The notes: generated by a model not told the origin, from the sequence alone. Positions 34,719 through 43,916 are shown, counted from the stretch's first letter. The stretch is DNA of 47,140 nucleotides from Fibrobacter sp. (GCA_012519985.1 JAAYPC010000080.1:1-47140); one strand, 5' to 3'. Translations and numbers: made by a program.

Positions 34719-35423
34719 ATGAAAGCATTTGTACTGATGATTATTGGAGTATGTTTCCCGTTTGCTACATTTGCCAAAGAGAAATCGTCTGACCTGCAGT
34801 TTGACTCATTGCCTTATGCATTTAATGCTCTTGAACCCCATATTGATGCTAAGACTATGGAAATTCACTACACCAGACATCATCGCGGGTATTATGACAA
34901 TCTGCTTAATGCGATGCAGGATTCTTCATTGAAAACAAAAACTTTACCTCAAATTTTTTCACAAGTCAGTAAACTCGCTCCTGCAATCCGGAATAATGCT
35001 GGTGGTCATTATAACCATACTCTTTTTTGGAAAGTGATGAGTCCTAAGGGCGGAGGTGCTCCTGAAGGGATGTTGGCAGAAAAGATCAACGCAACTTTCG
35101 GCTCATTTGATAAGTTCAAGGAGGAGTTTAAGGCTGCAGCTCTTTCACGATTTGGAAGCGGGTGGGCATGGCTTTGTGTTGGTGATGATGGTTCGCTTTT
35201 TATCAGCTCTACACCTAATCAGGATAACCCATTGATGGATGTTTCTGAAAAGCGAGGAACTCCAATATTAGGGCTTGATGTCTGGGAGCATGCATACTAT
35301 CTCAAATACCAGAATCAACGGGGTAGTTATATTGATGCATTCTGGAATGTGGTGAACTGGCCTGAAGTTAATGCGCGTTTTATTTCTTTGGTTGGAAATA
35401 AAAAACCGCCGGTGAAAAAATAG
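34719..35423 (+). CDS. Exported Fe/Mn superoxide dismutase
   Basis: This 234-residue SodA/SodB-type enzyme dismutates superoxide. An N-terminal signal peptide ([19 protein letters not shown]) makes it periplasmic or secreted, which is uncommon for this family. The four metal ligands are present: His in MEIHYTRHH, His in [10 protein letters not shown], and Asp and His in [21 protein letters not shown] and the C-terminal [13 protein letters not shown] are typical. Metal preference cannot be decided by eye. The AAAGGTGGTGC ribosome site is good. The 3' end overlaps the facing small membrane protein gene by 44 bp. Confidence 0.94.
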   Translation: MKAFVLMIIGVCFPFATFAKEKSSDLQFDSLPYAFNALEPHIDAKTMEIHYTRHHRGYYDNLLNAMQDSSLKTKTLPQIFSQVSKLAPAIRNNAGGHYNHTLFWKVMSPKGGGAPEGMLAEKINATFGSFDKFKEEFKAAALSRFGSGWAWLCVGDDGSLFISSTPNQDNPLMDVSEKRGTPILGLDVWEHAYYLKYQNQRGSYIDAFWNVVNWPEVNARFISLVGNKKPPVKK

Positions 35424-35655
35424 CTGCACGCTTAGGCTGATAAAGACTGCTGGCTGGAGGCTTTTTCAGTTTTTTAGGGTCTACAGTCGCAGTATACCAG
35501 GCTACTATACTGGTAATTAAGAGTACAACCATCAGTGCTACCATTATATAGTAAATTACTTTTCCGGGTTTGCTGGAACTGACTTCCCTTCCCTTTAAAA
35601 AAAACAGTAATATCAGAGTGATCAGGATAATAAATATGAATATTATCCAAAACAT
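35380..35655 (-). CDS. Small membrane protein, two transmembrane helices
   Basis: This 91-residue protein of unknown function has hydrophobic helices at about residues 2-20 and 33-55, separated by a short basic loop ([12 protein letters not shown]), and a basic C-terminal tail. GGGAGT lies 7 bp before the ATG, which supports a real gene. Its last 14 codons overlap the end of the superoxide dismutase gene on the other strand. No family recognised. Confidence 0.6.
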   Translation of the reverse strand: MFWIIFIFIILITLILLFFLKGREVSSSKPGKVIYYIMVALMVVLLITSIVAWYTATVDPKKLKKPPASSLYQPKRAAIFSPAVFYFQPKK

Positions 35656-35781
35656 GGGTTACTCCCTTCTCGTTGAAAATAGAGACCGCAAAAGATATGC
35701 CGCTTGAAAGAGCTCTGGGGACATGGTAGCATTTTTTGCCTTAACTGAAGCTGAACTGATTAGGCAGGAACGGAGCGTAAT

Positions 35782-35794
35782 GGGGACGGAGGAA
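35782..35794 (+). repeat. GGGGACGGAGGAA motif, first of two
   Basis: An identical 13-mer occurs at 39323-39335. Both sit in gene-free sequence. They may be edges of a dispersed repeat; two copies are too few to define it. Confidence 0.4.
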
Positions 35795-35939
35795 CCCTAT
35801 AAAGTTATAAAGTTTAAAGTTCCTTGATTTATGATTTTTACCAGAAATTTCCTTGGTTTCGATTTTAAGGTAAAATACCATTCTGCAGAAAATCTGCAGA
35901 ATGGTTTGGCGGATAGTTATTCATTTTTCCAACCGGTAT

Positions 35940-36131
35940 TCAGAACTCCTCTTCCTGAAGTCTATGAATTATGGACTCTTTTATTCCATCCACTTTCTTC
36001 AGTTCCTCGAAGCTATCGTATTTGCCGTGTTCTTCCCGGTAATTAACTATCTTTTCTGCAGTTGCATGGCCTATTCCATTGATGGCTTCCAACTGCTCCT
36101 TCGTAGCTCTGTTTAATTGGTCTCTAGTCAT
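35940..36131 (-). CDS. Small ComEA-like helix-hairpin-helix protein
   Basis: These 63 residues consist almost wholly of two helix-hairpin-helix motifs: LNRATKEQLEAINGIGHATAEKIVNYRE and FEELKKVDGIKESIIHRL. This is the C-terminal DNA-binding module of ComEA competence proteins, here without the membrane anchor or signal peptide. AAAGGAGGTC lies 5 bp before the ATG, a near-perfect ribosome site. It could bind DNA non-specifically in the cytoplasm. No competence gene is adjacent. Small stand-alone HhH proteins of this sort are common and mostly uncharacterised. Confidence 0.85.
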   Translation of the reverse strand: MTRDQLNRATKEQLEAINGIGHATAEKIVNYREEHGKYDSFEELKKVDGIKESIIHRLQEEEF

Positions 36132-36491
36132 AATGACCTCCTTTCTATATCCTATAAGAAATACGGACAGAAAGAAGGCATAGTATATACCTGTGGTAGT
36201 TCGTAAATCAGTTTAACGATTTACCTGAATGACACGAGTTGAAATTCAGTTTCTTTCTTAACTCTTCCTGATGTATATATATCGTAAGCGTAACTACTCA
36301 GGTATCTGATGATAATATCAAATCGGAAAAAATAGGAATTAATCTCAAAACAATATCTAATCAAAAGTAATTTGGAAAAAATATCAAAACGCAGAAATTT
36401 GGAATGTAAGAAATACCTCATTTTGGAGGGCTTCACTGATTATAGGTATTATTTCTGGTATCAAACTCTAATTTAAACGGATTAGGTAATT
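36132..36491. other. Divergent intergenic region before the GH52 gene
   Basis: About 360 bp of AT-rich sequence holding the 5' regions of the HhH gene and the xylosidase gene. No operator, hairpin or clear promoter was recognised, and no strong ribosome site precedes the xylosidase ATG. Confidence 0.4.
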
Positions 36492-38582
36492 ATGGATGAA
36501 AAAAAATTCTTTAATGCACATCACTCTCCTACTGGCGCTTTTGCATCCTTTACCTTGGGTTACCCTGGGGCTTCTGGCGGGCTTGGTCTGGAGTTGGCAG
36601 GTCCGGCAAATCAAAATGTCTACATTGGGCTGCAACAAATTGGTGGGGAGGCCTTTGAAATGCTCCCCTTTTATGGTGAGGCTATAAATCAGAAACAAAA
36701 CTTCGATAGCACCGGAAATCCACAATCTGATAAAAGAAAGATTAAGCCATTCGATGATGCATTGATTAGAAGAGATTTCCGGCTTTGCAGTGATATCTGG
36801 ACAGCCGGGGATTTAACTTTTGCTATCTATTCGCCTGTTGGATCGATTCCTGATCCACTGTCTTCATCAGACCAGATTTTTAAAAGAGCCCTGATACCTG
36901 CAGTGTTTGCAGAGATTACAATTGATAATAGAAATGGAACCTCTGAAAGAACAGCTCTGTTTGGATACCAGGGAAGCGATCCATATTCTTCAATGAGACA
37001 TATAATAAAAAACGATAATGAGAGCAGGATCTGTGGAGTTGGGCAGGGAGGTTTAACTGCTATTTGTACTGCAGATAACAATGTGCGCAGTGGGTTGGCT
37101 TTTTCCATCGAGGATATAGCCTTTTGTAAAAGCAGGGAAAGTCTCATGTCAGGGCTTGGTACAATTGGGGCACTTCTTTTAACTGCTCCTGCCGGAGTCA
37201 TATCAAGCTGGAAAATTGTTATCTGTTTTTTCCGGGGGGGAATTGTCACCCAGGGAATTGAGGCAGAATATTTTTATTCCAAATATTTTCATTCAATCGA
37301 AGATGTTGCTGCTTTCGGGTTAAAACATTTTGATGAATATCGTGATCAGGCCCTGAAAGCCAATTCTATCATTGAGAATACCTCTTTATCTTCAGAACGT
37401 AAATTCATGATGGCACATTCAATCAGGAGTTATTATGGAAACACACAGCTTCTGTCCATAAATGATAACCCGCTCTGGGTGGTTATTGAAGGTGAATTTC
37501 GCATGATCAATACGATGGATTTGACAGTAGATCATCTTTTTTATGAAATGATGTTTAATCCCTGGACTGTGAAGAATGTACTGGATTTTTATTGTGAAAA
37601 CTACAGTTATCGTGATACTGTAAAGATTGCCGGTAATCAAAATGAGTATCCCGGTGGAATCAGTTTTACTCACGATATGGGGGTAGGGAAATGCTTTTCT
37701 CCGCAGGGACGTTCCGCCTATGAACTTCCGAACCTGAAAGGTTGTTACTCTTTTATGACTCAGGAAGAGCTGGTTAACTGGATACTTTGTGCGGGGGTAT
37801 ACGTCTGCGAAACCAGTGATTCTGATTGGTTAATTAGCAAGCGAGATGTGCTTAAATCCTGTTTTTCAAGCATGCTGAACCGCGATCACTTCGATCCTGA
37901 GAAACGGGATGGAGTCATGGATCTTGACAGCAGTTGTGTTATTGATGGTGCGGAAATTAATACCTATGATAATGTTGATGAATTTACAGGCGCTGCCAGG
38001 CGCAACAGTTATATCGCGGTAAAGTGCTGGGCTGCATATACAATTTTTGAACTCCTTTTCACCCGATTGGGAGAAAGCGAACTGGCCGCGCAAGCTTCAG
38101 AGCAAGCCGTTCTTTGCGCCAGTACCATCTGTGCATTTCAGAGAGCGGATGGGACCATACCTGCTTTGCTGGAGGAAGACAATCAATCGATGCTGATTTC
38201 TGTAATCGAAGGACTGGTGTTTCCATGGCTTTGTAAGAGAGAACTTCTTGAGGAAAATGGTCCTTATGGAAAGTTGGTACTTGCTTTAAAAAATCATTGT
38301 AAAGCCATTTTAAAGAAGGGAATCTGCCTGTTTGAGGATAATGGATGGCGGTTATCTTCTACGAGCGATAACTCCTGGCTCAGTAAAATTTATCTTTGCC
38401 AATTTGTTGCAGAAAAAATACTCCAGCTTGAGAACACCAGCGGTTCAGACTATGCTCACTTGTCCTGGCTTACCGATTCAGATAACAGCTATTTTGCCTG
38501 GAGCGATCAGATGAGAGCGGGAAAAGTGTGTGGCAGCCGATATTATCCCAGAGGAGTCACCTCTATCCTATGGCTTAAATAA
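36492..38582 (+). CDS. Glycoside hydrolase family 52 beta-xylosidase
   Basis: This 696-residue protein matches GH52 along its entire length, from FFNAHHSPTGAFASFTLGYPG at the start to YYPRGVTSILWLK at the end. GH52 enzymes are retaining beta-xylosidases that release xylose from xylo-oligosaccharides. The nucleophile region is VIEGEFRMINTMDLTVDHLF, with Glu335 in the position of the known nucleophile. The acid/base Asp lies in GAEINTYDNVDEF (about Asp493). There is no signal peptide, so it is cytoplasmic and would act on imported oligosaccharides. No transporter or xylanase is adjacent. The family is small and best known from Firmicutes, so transfer is possible. A convincing ribosome site is lacking. 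Confidence 0.93.
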   Translation: MDEKKFFNAHHSPTGAFASFTLGYPGASGGLGLELAGPANQNVYIGLQQIGGEAFEMLPFYGEAINQKQNFDSTGNPQSDKRKIKPFDDALIRRDFRLCSDIWTAGDLTFAIYSPVGSIPDPLSSSDQIFKRALIPAVFAEITIDNRNGTSERTALFGYQGSDPYSSMRHIIKNDNESRICGVGQGGLTAICTADNNVRSGLAFSIEDIAFCKSRESLMSGLGTIGALLLTAPAGVISSWKIVICFFRGGIVTQGIEAEYFYSKYFHSIEDVAAFGLKHFDEYRDQALKANSIIENTSLSSERKFMMAHSIRSYYGNTQLLSINDNPLWVVIEGEFRMINTMDLTVDHLFYEMMFNPWTVKNVLDFYCENYSYRDTVKIAGNQNEYPGGISFTHDMGVGKCFSPQGRSAYELPNLKGCYSFMTQEELVNWILCAGVYVCETSDSDWLISKRDVLKSCFSSMLNRDHFDPEKRDGVMDLDSSCVIDGAEINTYDNVDEFTGAARRNSYIAVKCWAAYTIFELLFTRLGESELAAQASEQAVLCASTICAFQRADGTIPALLEEDNQSMLISVIEGLVFPWLCKRELLEENGPYGKLVLALKNHCKAILKKGICLFEDNGWRLSSTSDNSWLSKIYLCQFVAEKILQLENTSGSDYAHLSWLTDSDNSYFAWSDQMRAGKVCGSRYYPRGVTSILWLK

Positions 38583-38686
38583 AATGAGTGCCTTCACTAC
38601 ACCGTAATAGGAGCCACCCCATGTCATACGGTTAATATTTGTAACACATTGAATCGAAGAGAGTAACGCATTCCAGCCCTCTAAAT

Positions 38687-38720
38687 CCCCCAAAGGAGAC
38701 TTAAGAGCGGAAACGCTCTA
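38687..38720. repeat. Dispersed palindromic repeat, third copy
   Basis: ATCCCCCAAAGGAGACTTAA is followed by an AGAGCG-GAAA-CGCTCT hairpin (38704-38709 with 38714-38719). It aligns with the minus strand of the copy at 13880-13911 (CCCCCATTGGGGACTTAAGA, then CGGAAA). Confidence 0.7.
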
Positions 38721-38730
38721 GGATCAGTTA

Positions 38731-38844
38731 TCAGTTTAATGCAATCCTGGAGCGCGCTTTTTCGGCCTGTTGAGACATTTTAAGGATATGCTCTTTAATT
38801 CGATTGATATCCCGCTGAAGAGATTCCTCTCTATAGAGCAGCAT
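38731..38844 (-). CDS. Possible 37-residue small protein
   Basis: The ORF starts with ATG 9 bp after AGGAGGAGG, a near-ideal ribosome site, and encodes a single charged amphipathic helix (REESLQRDINRIKEHILKMS then QQAEKARSRIALN) ending in TGA. It could be a true small protein or the surviving tail of a longer gene: the frame is open 13 codons further upstream (LYRRRLAYM). No family recognised. Confidence 0.35.
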   Translation of the reverse strand: MLLYREESLQRDINRIKEHILKMSQQAEKARSRIALN

Positions 38845-39223
38845 ATAGGCCAGCCTCCTCCTGTAAAGAATCTGATTGAATCTTCATAAAACTTTTAAAG
38901 TGCAAAAATATTAATAGCAAACATCATAACAGGAAAAGAAAGCAGTGATAACGAAATTTTAATAATAACTCCATTTATAAGGCTTTTTTAATACCAGAAA
39001 GACCAATTTTGTTACCTTTTTTTACCTGATTCTAAAATTGTTCTAACACAACAGTTCATTTCCACAGAGCTTTATGCAGAGTAACAGAAGTGGACGCCCT
39101 CGAAGTGAACTTTTATGTGCTGATGCTACTATGCTTTTGACCCAATTTCCCCATCAGGCAGAAAAGATATGGACATTATGGGGGAAAATTTCAGGTTTTT
39201 TCGCTTTAGGTTTCAATTCGAGT

Positions 39224-39294
39224 CTGCCCGCGATCAGATTCAGGTGGTCCGCAGTGTAATCCGATCTGTCCTCAGTCTGATCCAGAAGGCCCGC
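39224..39294. repeat. Degenerate GGYCCGC array, 21-22-bp period
   Basis: TGCCCGC (39224), GGTCCGC (39246), TGTCCTC (39267) and GGCCCGC (39288) are spaced 22, 21 and 21 bp. The intervals share GATCAGATTCAG-like sequence (CAGATTCAG, TAATCCGAT, TCTGATCCAGA). It resembles a decayed form of the TGCCCGA array at 13331-13440. Confidence 0.6.
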
Positions 39295-39649
39295 ATTAAA
39301 AATTGAAACGGATGCTTTCCACGGGGACGGAGGAATCTAATCAACTTATCGAAGCGCAACCCAGCACCATACTAATGCCTTGATCTTTCCAACAATACAA
39401 AAGATCTGGTACTATTGTTCCCCAATTATAAGTACCAAAGTTTCCTCCGATCAAATTCCGGTGAATTTCGTTCTTAAACAGACAATAAATACGATCTCTT
39501 TTTTCCAACATCTGGCCAGGTGAACTTATCTGTGCTAATAGAAGTCAAATTACCTGATGTTTATGAAATGGAGATTTTCAATAAACATTTGTTGATCTCT
39601 TGAATTGGTATTTTGCAGTAACTCATTGTATTGTAGAGAATTACCAAAC

Positions 39650-39665
39650 TGGCACATTAGTTGCA
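39650..39665 (+). promoter_or_regulatory. Sigma54 (RpoN) -24/-12 promoter
   Basis: TGGCAC (39650-39655), five bases, then TTGCA (39661-39665): an exact match to the TGGCAC-N5-TTGCA consensus. Expected transcription start is near 39676, 40 bp before the Rnk-like gene. TTTGTTGAT at 39588-39596 is a candidate activator site, since its complement occurs upstream of the second sigma54 promoter. Confidence 0.82.
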
Positions 39666-39714
39666 ATTATTTTTGCTTTTTTTCTGAATATTTTTGCGGA
39701 TTGGAGGAGTATGT

Positions 39715-40131
39715 ATGAAAAAGAAAATAGTAGAGAAGAAATTAGTTCTTCTTGATAGTGATGTATCACGGTTAAGGCAGCTCTGTAAAACCTATGGAAA
39801 CCACCAGTACTGCAGAACACTGATAGAAGAGATCGGTAAGGCCGATATAGTGGATCGTACGGAGTTACCTGAAGATGTGGTGATTATGCATTCTGAGGTC
39901 GAAATATATGATATTGAAGACAAAGAGTCTTCAAGATATGTATTGGTGTATCCATGGGAGGCAGATGCGGATAGTTGTAAAATATCCATTCTGGCACCAA
40001 TCGGAACAGCCATAATCGGTTACAGGGAAGGAGACGAGATAATGTGGAAGGTTCCTGGTGGAACAAGAAACCTCAGGATTGCTTCAGTGACTCAACCCTC
40101 TGAGGATGTATCAAAAGAGGTTTCTAAATAA
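39715..40131 (+). CDS. Rnk/GreA-C-terminal-domain protein
   Basis: This 138-residue protein has a short coiled N-terminal part (about residues 1-45) and a C-terminal GreA/GreB-type FKBP-like domain: DVVIMHSEVEIYDIED, YVLVYPWEAD, SILAPIGTAIIGYREGDEIMWKVPGG. This matches the Rnk (regulator of nucleoside diphosphate kinase) and GreA_GreB C-terminal family, which bind RNA polymerase. It lacks the long acidic-tipped coiled coil of GreA, so it is unlikely to stimulate transcript cleavage. The start at 39715 is set by GGAGGAG at 39702-39708. It lies directly under a sigma54 promoter. Transcription-modulating role inferred. Confidence 0.85.
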   Translation: MKKKIVEKKLVLLDSDVSRLRQLCKTYGNHQYCRTLIEEIGKADIVDRTELPEDVVIMHSEVEIYDIEDKESSRYVLVYPWEADADSCKISILAPIGTAIIGYREGDEIMWKVPGGTRNLRIASVTQPSEDVSKEVSK

Positions 40132-40132
40132 A

Positions 40133-40168
40133 CAAATGTTGATGGGGTGATCTGCCAAATGTTGATGG
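40133..40168 (+). repeat. Direct repeat CAAATGTTGATGG x2
   Basis: Identical 13-mers begin at 40133 and 40156, 23 bp apart, between the Rnk-like gene and the next gene. The spacing of about two helical turns suggests paired protein-binding sites, perhaps for the NtrC-type activator encoded downstream. It partly resembles CATTTGTTGAT at 39586-39596. Confidence 0.5.
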
Positions 40169-40283
40169 ATTAGGTCCGATGTGTGTACAATAACTGAGCA
40201 TTGAAGTCGAATAGTATTTTAAACCAAAAGAGCTGATCGACAATTTGTGCAAAGTAAAACATTTCAAGGGATATTGATTTCTG

Positions 40284-40706
40284 ATGATTGACAAGCAACT
40301 GGTAAAAGAGATCAGCAATTTTATTGCTGCTTTTCTTGGAATATTTGAATCTTTCATTAGTGCTCAAGGCAAAAATTCAGATGAAACGGAAGTTTACAAC
40401 CCCTTAAGTATGGCATTTAAAGTATCTGGTGCTGTCGAAGGATATCTTATCGTGACGACAAAAGATCAATCCGAGGGGAATTTCCGGTTGAAACAACCCG
40501 GTTACTCTGCAGAATTGGTTAATTACTATAATCGGAAAGCAGCTTCATCTTCCAAGCTGTGCTCTTTTCGGATTGATATGTTGAATGAGAAATTTGCTGA
40601 TGATATTATGTATTCAGCACGGAAAGCAGAGCCTCAGATAACGATGAGAATACAGGTAAAAAGCTATATTATCGAATTATATGCATTTACTAATCAAATG
40701 AACTGA
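40284..40706 (+). CDS. Uncharacterised 140-residue protein before the histidine kinase
   Basis: No family recognised. The protein is soluble, with an N-terminal helix (KEISNFIAAFLGIFESFISA), a beta-strand (AFKVSGAVEGYLIVTTK), and a mixed C-terminal half. The arrangement is faintly CheX-like (helix, then strand with a Gly-rich turn), but the phosphatase Glu/Asn motif is missing, so I do not assign it. The ribosome site is poor. It is 22 bp before the kinase and probably co-transcribed. Two direct copies of CAAATGTTGATGG (40133-40145, 40156-40168) lie upstream of it. Confidence 0.6.
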   Translation: MIDKQLVKEISNFIAAFLGIFESFISAQGKNSDETEVYNPLSMAFKVSGAVEGYLIVTTKDQSEGNFRLKQPGYSAELVNYYNRKAASSSKLCSFRIDMLNEKFADDIMYSARKAEPQITMRIQVKSYIIELYAFTNQMN

Positions 40707-40728
40707 AAAGCGATGTGAAGCACAGGAA

Positions 40729-42360
40729 ATGAAAAAGATCAGATCTGAAAAAGAAAATCGGCAGCAGTCAACGATATCTGCTTCGTTCTTTGAAACATCA
40801 TCAATAGCAAAAGCTGCCCTTTCTTCTTCAATTTCTCCGATAGCCTTTGTTGATTGTGAAAAGGAACATCTGGTCTATGCAAACAGTGCATTCCTGAGTA
40901 TCTGGGGGTATACCAGCAGTGATGAAGTTATAGGGAAGAGTGCCTCCATATTCTGGCAGACAAAGCGTATGGACAGGCAGGTCAGGCGTAAAATCTACGA
41001 TAAAGGAGGCTGGATAGGAGAGCTTTTAGCATACCGTAAGGATGGCAGGGTGTTTCCTACTCAGGTATCTACTACCATGTTAGTTGACGCAGATTCGATG
41101 CCACTACTGCAAATGTTCTCATTTGTTGATATTTCAGAACGGGTAAGTGCCCAGAATGAACAACGGCGTTTATTGCATAATCTTCAGGAACGGGTTAAGG
41201 AGCTGAATTGCCTTTATAAAATCCTTAGCTTTCCTCATAATAAAGAAATGACCCTGGAAGGAGTTTTACAGCACATAGTTAATGCACTGACTTCATCGCT
41301 CAGATGGCCGGAGTGTTCCTATGCCAGAATTGTGATAGGTGAATTTGATGTATATACTCCCAATTTTACTAAATCTTCCAGCTTATTTTCGACAGAGCTT
41401 AAAATAGGTGAGGAAACAGGTATATTGGAAGTAGGCTATTATCATAATGATGCCATTAAGGAGGAAATGGCTTTATTGTGCGAAGAGCAAGAGCTTCTGA
41501 AGGTTGCTTCAAAAGAAATCGAACGTCTGATTGAGCAAAAACGCGATGAAGCTGAGCTTCGTCGCAATCGTGAACAATTGCTGCATGCTGATAAACTGCT
41601 ATCAATTGGTGTTCTGAGTTCTGAAATAATGCATGAGATTGGAAATCCCAACAATTTTATAGCCATCAACACAAAAATGCTTTCCAGAATCTGGAAGGAT
41701 GTACTGCCGGTTCTTGATATGTATTATAAGGAAAATGGTGATTTTTCTGTAGCCGGTTTACCCTTCACTGAAGCAAGACAGGAAGTTGTCAGGCTTTTGG
41801 ATGGAATAGCAGAGGGAAGTGAGCGGATACATAAAATCAGCTCCAATCTTCGGAGCTTTATTGCTAAAGGTCGTTCGATATCAGATGAAATTTTCAAGGT
41901 TAATGATGCGGTAACTAAAGCTATTGCTTTCTCCAGAAACTTTATTGATTCCTGTACAGAAAACTTTTGCGTTTTATTATCACAGCAGGATCTGTTTATA
42001 AAAGGTGATTCGAATCAAATACAGCAGGTGGTTATAAATCTCATCACCAATGCCTGTCAGGCTTTAACATCGAGTAAGGAAATGGTGAGGATAACCACTT
42101 CACTGGACCAGGATAATCAATTGGTAAAAATAACAGTTGAGGATGAAGGGACAGGGATTCATCAGCATGATATCCCTCACCTGATGGATCCATTTTTTAC
42201 CACCAAAAAGGATAAGTTCAGCACCGGATTAGGTTTATCAATTTCAAACGATATCGCCATCAAGCACGGCGGAAAGATTTTAATACATTCAGTTTTAAAT
42301 AAAGGAACAAGAGTCGAATTTATTCTACCCTGCGAAAATGCAAAGGATTGCGGTGAATAA
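40729..42360 (+). CDS. Cytosolic PAS-GAF sensor histidine kinase
   Basis: This 543-residue kinase has no transmembrane segment. A PAS domain spans about 30-140 (PIAFVDCEKEHLVYANSAFL). A coiled linker follows, then a GAF-like domain at about 160-265 (VKELNCLYKILSFP). The dimerisation helix carries phospho-acceptor His302 in MHEIGNPNN. The ATPase domain is at about 400-540, with N-box QVVINLITNACQAL, G1 VEDEGTGI, F-box DPFFTTKK and G2 STGLGLSIS. The HEIGNPNN box resembles kinases paired with NtrC-type regulators. Stop and start overlap (TAATG) with the activator gene, so they are a cognate pair. Confidence 0.95.
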   Translation: MKKIRSEKENRQQSTISASFFETSSIAKAALSSSISPIAFVDCEKEHLVYANSAFLSIWGYTSSDEVIGKSASIFWQTKRMDRQVRRKIYDKGGWIGELLAYRKDGRVFPTQVSTTMLVDADSMPLLQMFSFVDISERVSAQNEQRRLLHNLQERVKELNCLYKILSFPHNKEMTLEGVLQHIVNALTSSLRWPECSYARIVIGEFDVYTPNFTKSSSLFSTELKIGEETGILEVGYYHNDAIKEEMALLCEEQELLKVASKEIERLIEQKRDEAELRRNREQLLHADKLLSIGVLSSEIMHEIGNPNNFIAINTKMLSRIWKDVLPVLDMYYKENGDFSVAGLPFTEARQEVVRLLDGIAEGSERIHKISSNLRSFIAKGRSISDEIFKVNDAVTKAIAFSRNFIDSCTENFCVLLSQQDLFIKGDSNQIQQVVINLITNACQALTSSKEMVRITTSLDQDNQLVKITVEDEGTGIHQHDIPHLMDPFFTTKKDKFSTGLGLSISNDIAIKHGGKILIHSVLNKGTRVEFILPCENAKDCGE

Positions 42361-43787
42361 TGCGAAATAAATTTCCCACCAAGCCAGTTTTTATAATCGA
42401 TGATGAAGAGCAGTTCCTCTATTCTATCAGCTTATCCTTAAGAGCAAACGGTATCAGTAATGTTATAACCTGCATGACTGGGATGAAAGCCAAAGAATAC
42501 ATTTCCACCATGGCCTTTTCAGTTATTGTATTGGATGTTAACCTGCCGGACATACATGGTCCTCAATTGCTGGATGAAATTATGGAGTTGTGTCCCGAAA
42601 CACCGGTAGTTATGGTAACTGCTGTTGACAAAGCCGAGATAGCGGTTGATTGTATTAAAAAAGGGGCAATGGATTACCTTGTAAAGCCTTTTGATAACGA
42701 TAAAATGCTTGCTGTCCTCAGAAATGCAATTTCCAACAGAGAGCTTCATGGAGAGAATGAGGCTCTCAAGGGATATTTGCTGGGAAATGAGTTAAAAAGG
42801 CCTGATGCGTTCAAAAAGATAGTGACTAAAGACAACCGGATGCGTTCTTTGTTTTTATATGCTGAGGCGATATCGTCGACTCCTTTTCCGGTTCTTATTA
42901 CCGGTGAAACCGGTGTTGGCAAGGAGCTGTTTGCTCAGGCTATCCATGATCTTAGCGGCAGAAAAGGACCCTTTGTCCCGGTTAATGTAGGCGGGATAGA
43001 CGAGAATGCATTTTCAGATACATTATTCGGACATGTTAAAGGTGCTTTTACTGGCGCAGATTCTCCAAGGCCCGGACTTATTGAACGTGCTGCAGGGGGA
43101 ACGTTATTTCTTGATGAAATCGGTGAGATACGTAAAGAATCACAAATAAAACTCCTTAGAGTTCTTCAAAACCGGGATTATCTGCCGCTTGGATCAGATG
43201 TGGCAAAACTTGCCGATATACGATTGATAGTCGCTACAAACAAAAGCGTAGATCAGTTGAAAACCTCATCGGAATTCCGCAGTGACTTGTTTCACCGGTT
43301 AAGAACTCATCACATTGCTTTACCGCCACTCAGGGAGCGGATGGGTGATATTGAATTGCTGGTGGAACATTTTCTTGATGAGGCTTCAAAAATACTGAGT
43401 AAAAAAAAGATGCTGATACCCAGTGAAGTTCTTTATTTATTCAGAAATTATAGCTTTCCTGGAAATGTCAGAGAGTTGAGAGCAATAATTTTTGATGTCG
43501 TAAGTATGCAGGAAACCGGACAGTTTTCAGTACAATTGATCAAAGAGAGGTTTGGGATCGGTGATGATACTCTGGTTCACCTGGAAAGTATCTCCGAATC
43601 AAGCAGTAAAAAACTGCATTTCGGCTCTCATTTACCTACGATTCAGGAAGCAGTACACGCTTTGATAAATGAGGCTCTGAATAGATCTAATGGTAATCAG
43701 AACGCGGCAGCTAAGCTTCTGGGTATTTCACCACAAGCACTTAGCAGGCGTCTGAAGTACCAGTCGAAAAAAAAGTCAATTGAATAG
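42360..43787 (+). CDS. NtrC-family sigma54-dependent response regulator
   Basis: The 475-residue activator has a receiver domain at about 8-120, with Asp59 in VIVLDVNLPD and Lys in YLVKPF. The AAA+ domain spans about 150-390, with Walker A GETGVGKE at 182-189, the sigma54-contacting GAFTGAD at 228-234, Walker B GGTLFLDEIGE, and the arginine-finger region FRSDLFHRLR. A C-terminal Fis-type helix-turn-helix contains NQNAAAKLLGISPQALSRRL. All parts for opening sigma54 promoters are intact. The two sigma54 promoters at 39650 and 43917 flank this pair and are its likely targets. Confidence 0.96.
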   Translation: MRNKFPTKPVFIIDDEEQFLYSISLSLRANGISNVITCMTGMKAKEYISTMAFSVIVLDVNLPDIHGPQLLDEIMELCPETPVVMVTAVDKAEIAVDCIKKGAMDYLVKPFDNDKMLAVLRNAISNRELHGENEALKGYLLGNELKRPDAFKKIVTKDNRMRSLFLYAEAISSTPFPVLITGETGVGKELFAQAIHDLSGRKGPFVPVNVGGIDENAFSDTLFGHVKGAFTGADSPRPGLIERAAGGTLFLDEIGEIRKESQIKLLRVLQNRDYLPLGSDVAKLADIRLIVATNKSVDQLKTSSEFRSDLFHRLRTHHIALPPLRERMGDIELLVEHFLDEASKILSKKKMLIPSEVLYLFRNYSFPGNVRELRAIIFDVVSMQETGQFSVQLIKERFGIGDDTLVHLESISESSSKKLHFGSHLPTIQEAVHALINEALNRSNGNQNAAAKLLGISPQALSRRLKYQSKKKSIE

Positions 43788-43916
43788 CTATTTCTGATCT
43801 GCTTATCAACAAAGTTTAACAAAATCACTCCCTTTCTTTAACAATTGTTTATATCTGCAAATTTGAGATTGTTCTCTTTGAGCAATTTTAACTTAAAAAA
43901 AGCCATTTGCTACATC

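Larger units (their letters stand above)
38583..39714. other. 1.1-kb largely gene-free region with repeats and a sigma54 promoter
   Basis: It contains the palindromic repeat (38687-38720), a possible 37-residue ORF (38731-38844, minus), a degenerate 21-bp-period array (39224-39294), the second GGGGACGGAGGAA (39323-39335) and the sigma54 promoter (39650-39665). The rest shows no coding character. The 61-codon ORF at 39074-39259 lacks a ribosome site and runs into the array. Confidence 0.6.

Noticed and set aside
39074-39259. 61-codon plus-strand ORF
   Set aside because: No ribosome site, and its end lies inside the degenerate repeat array.
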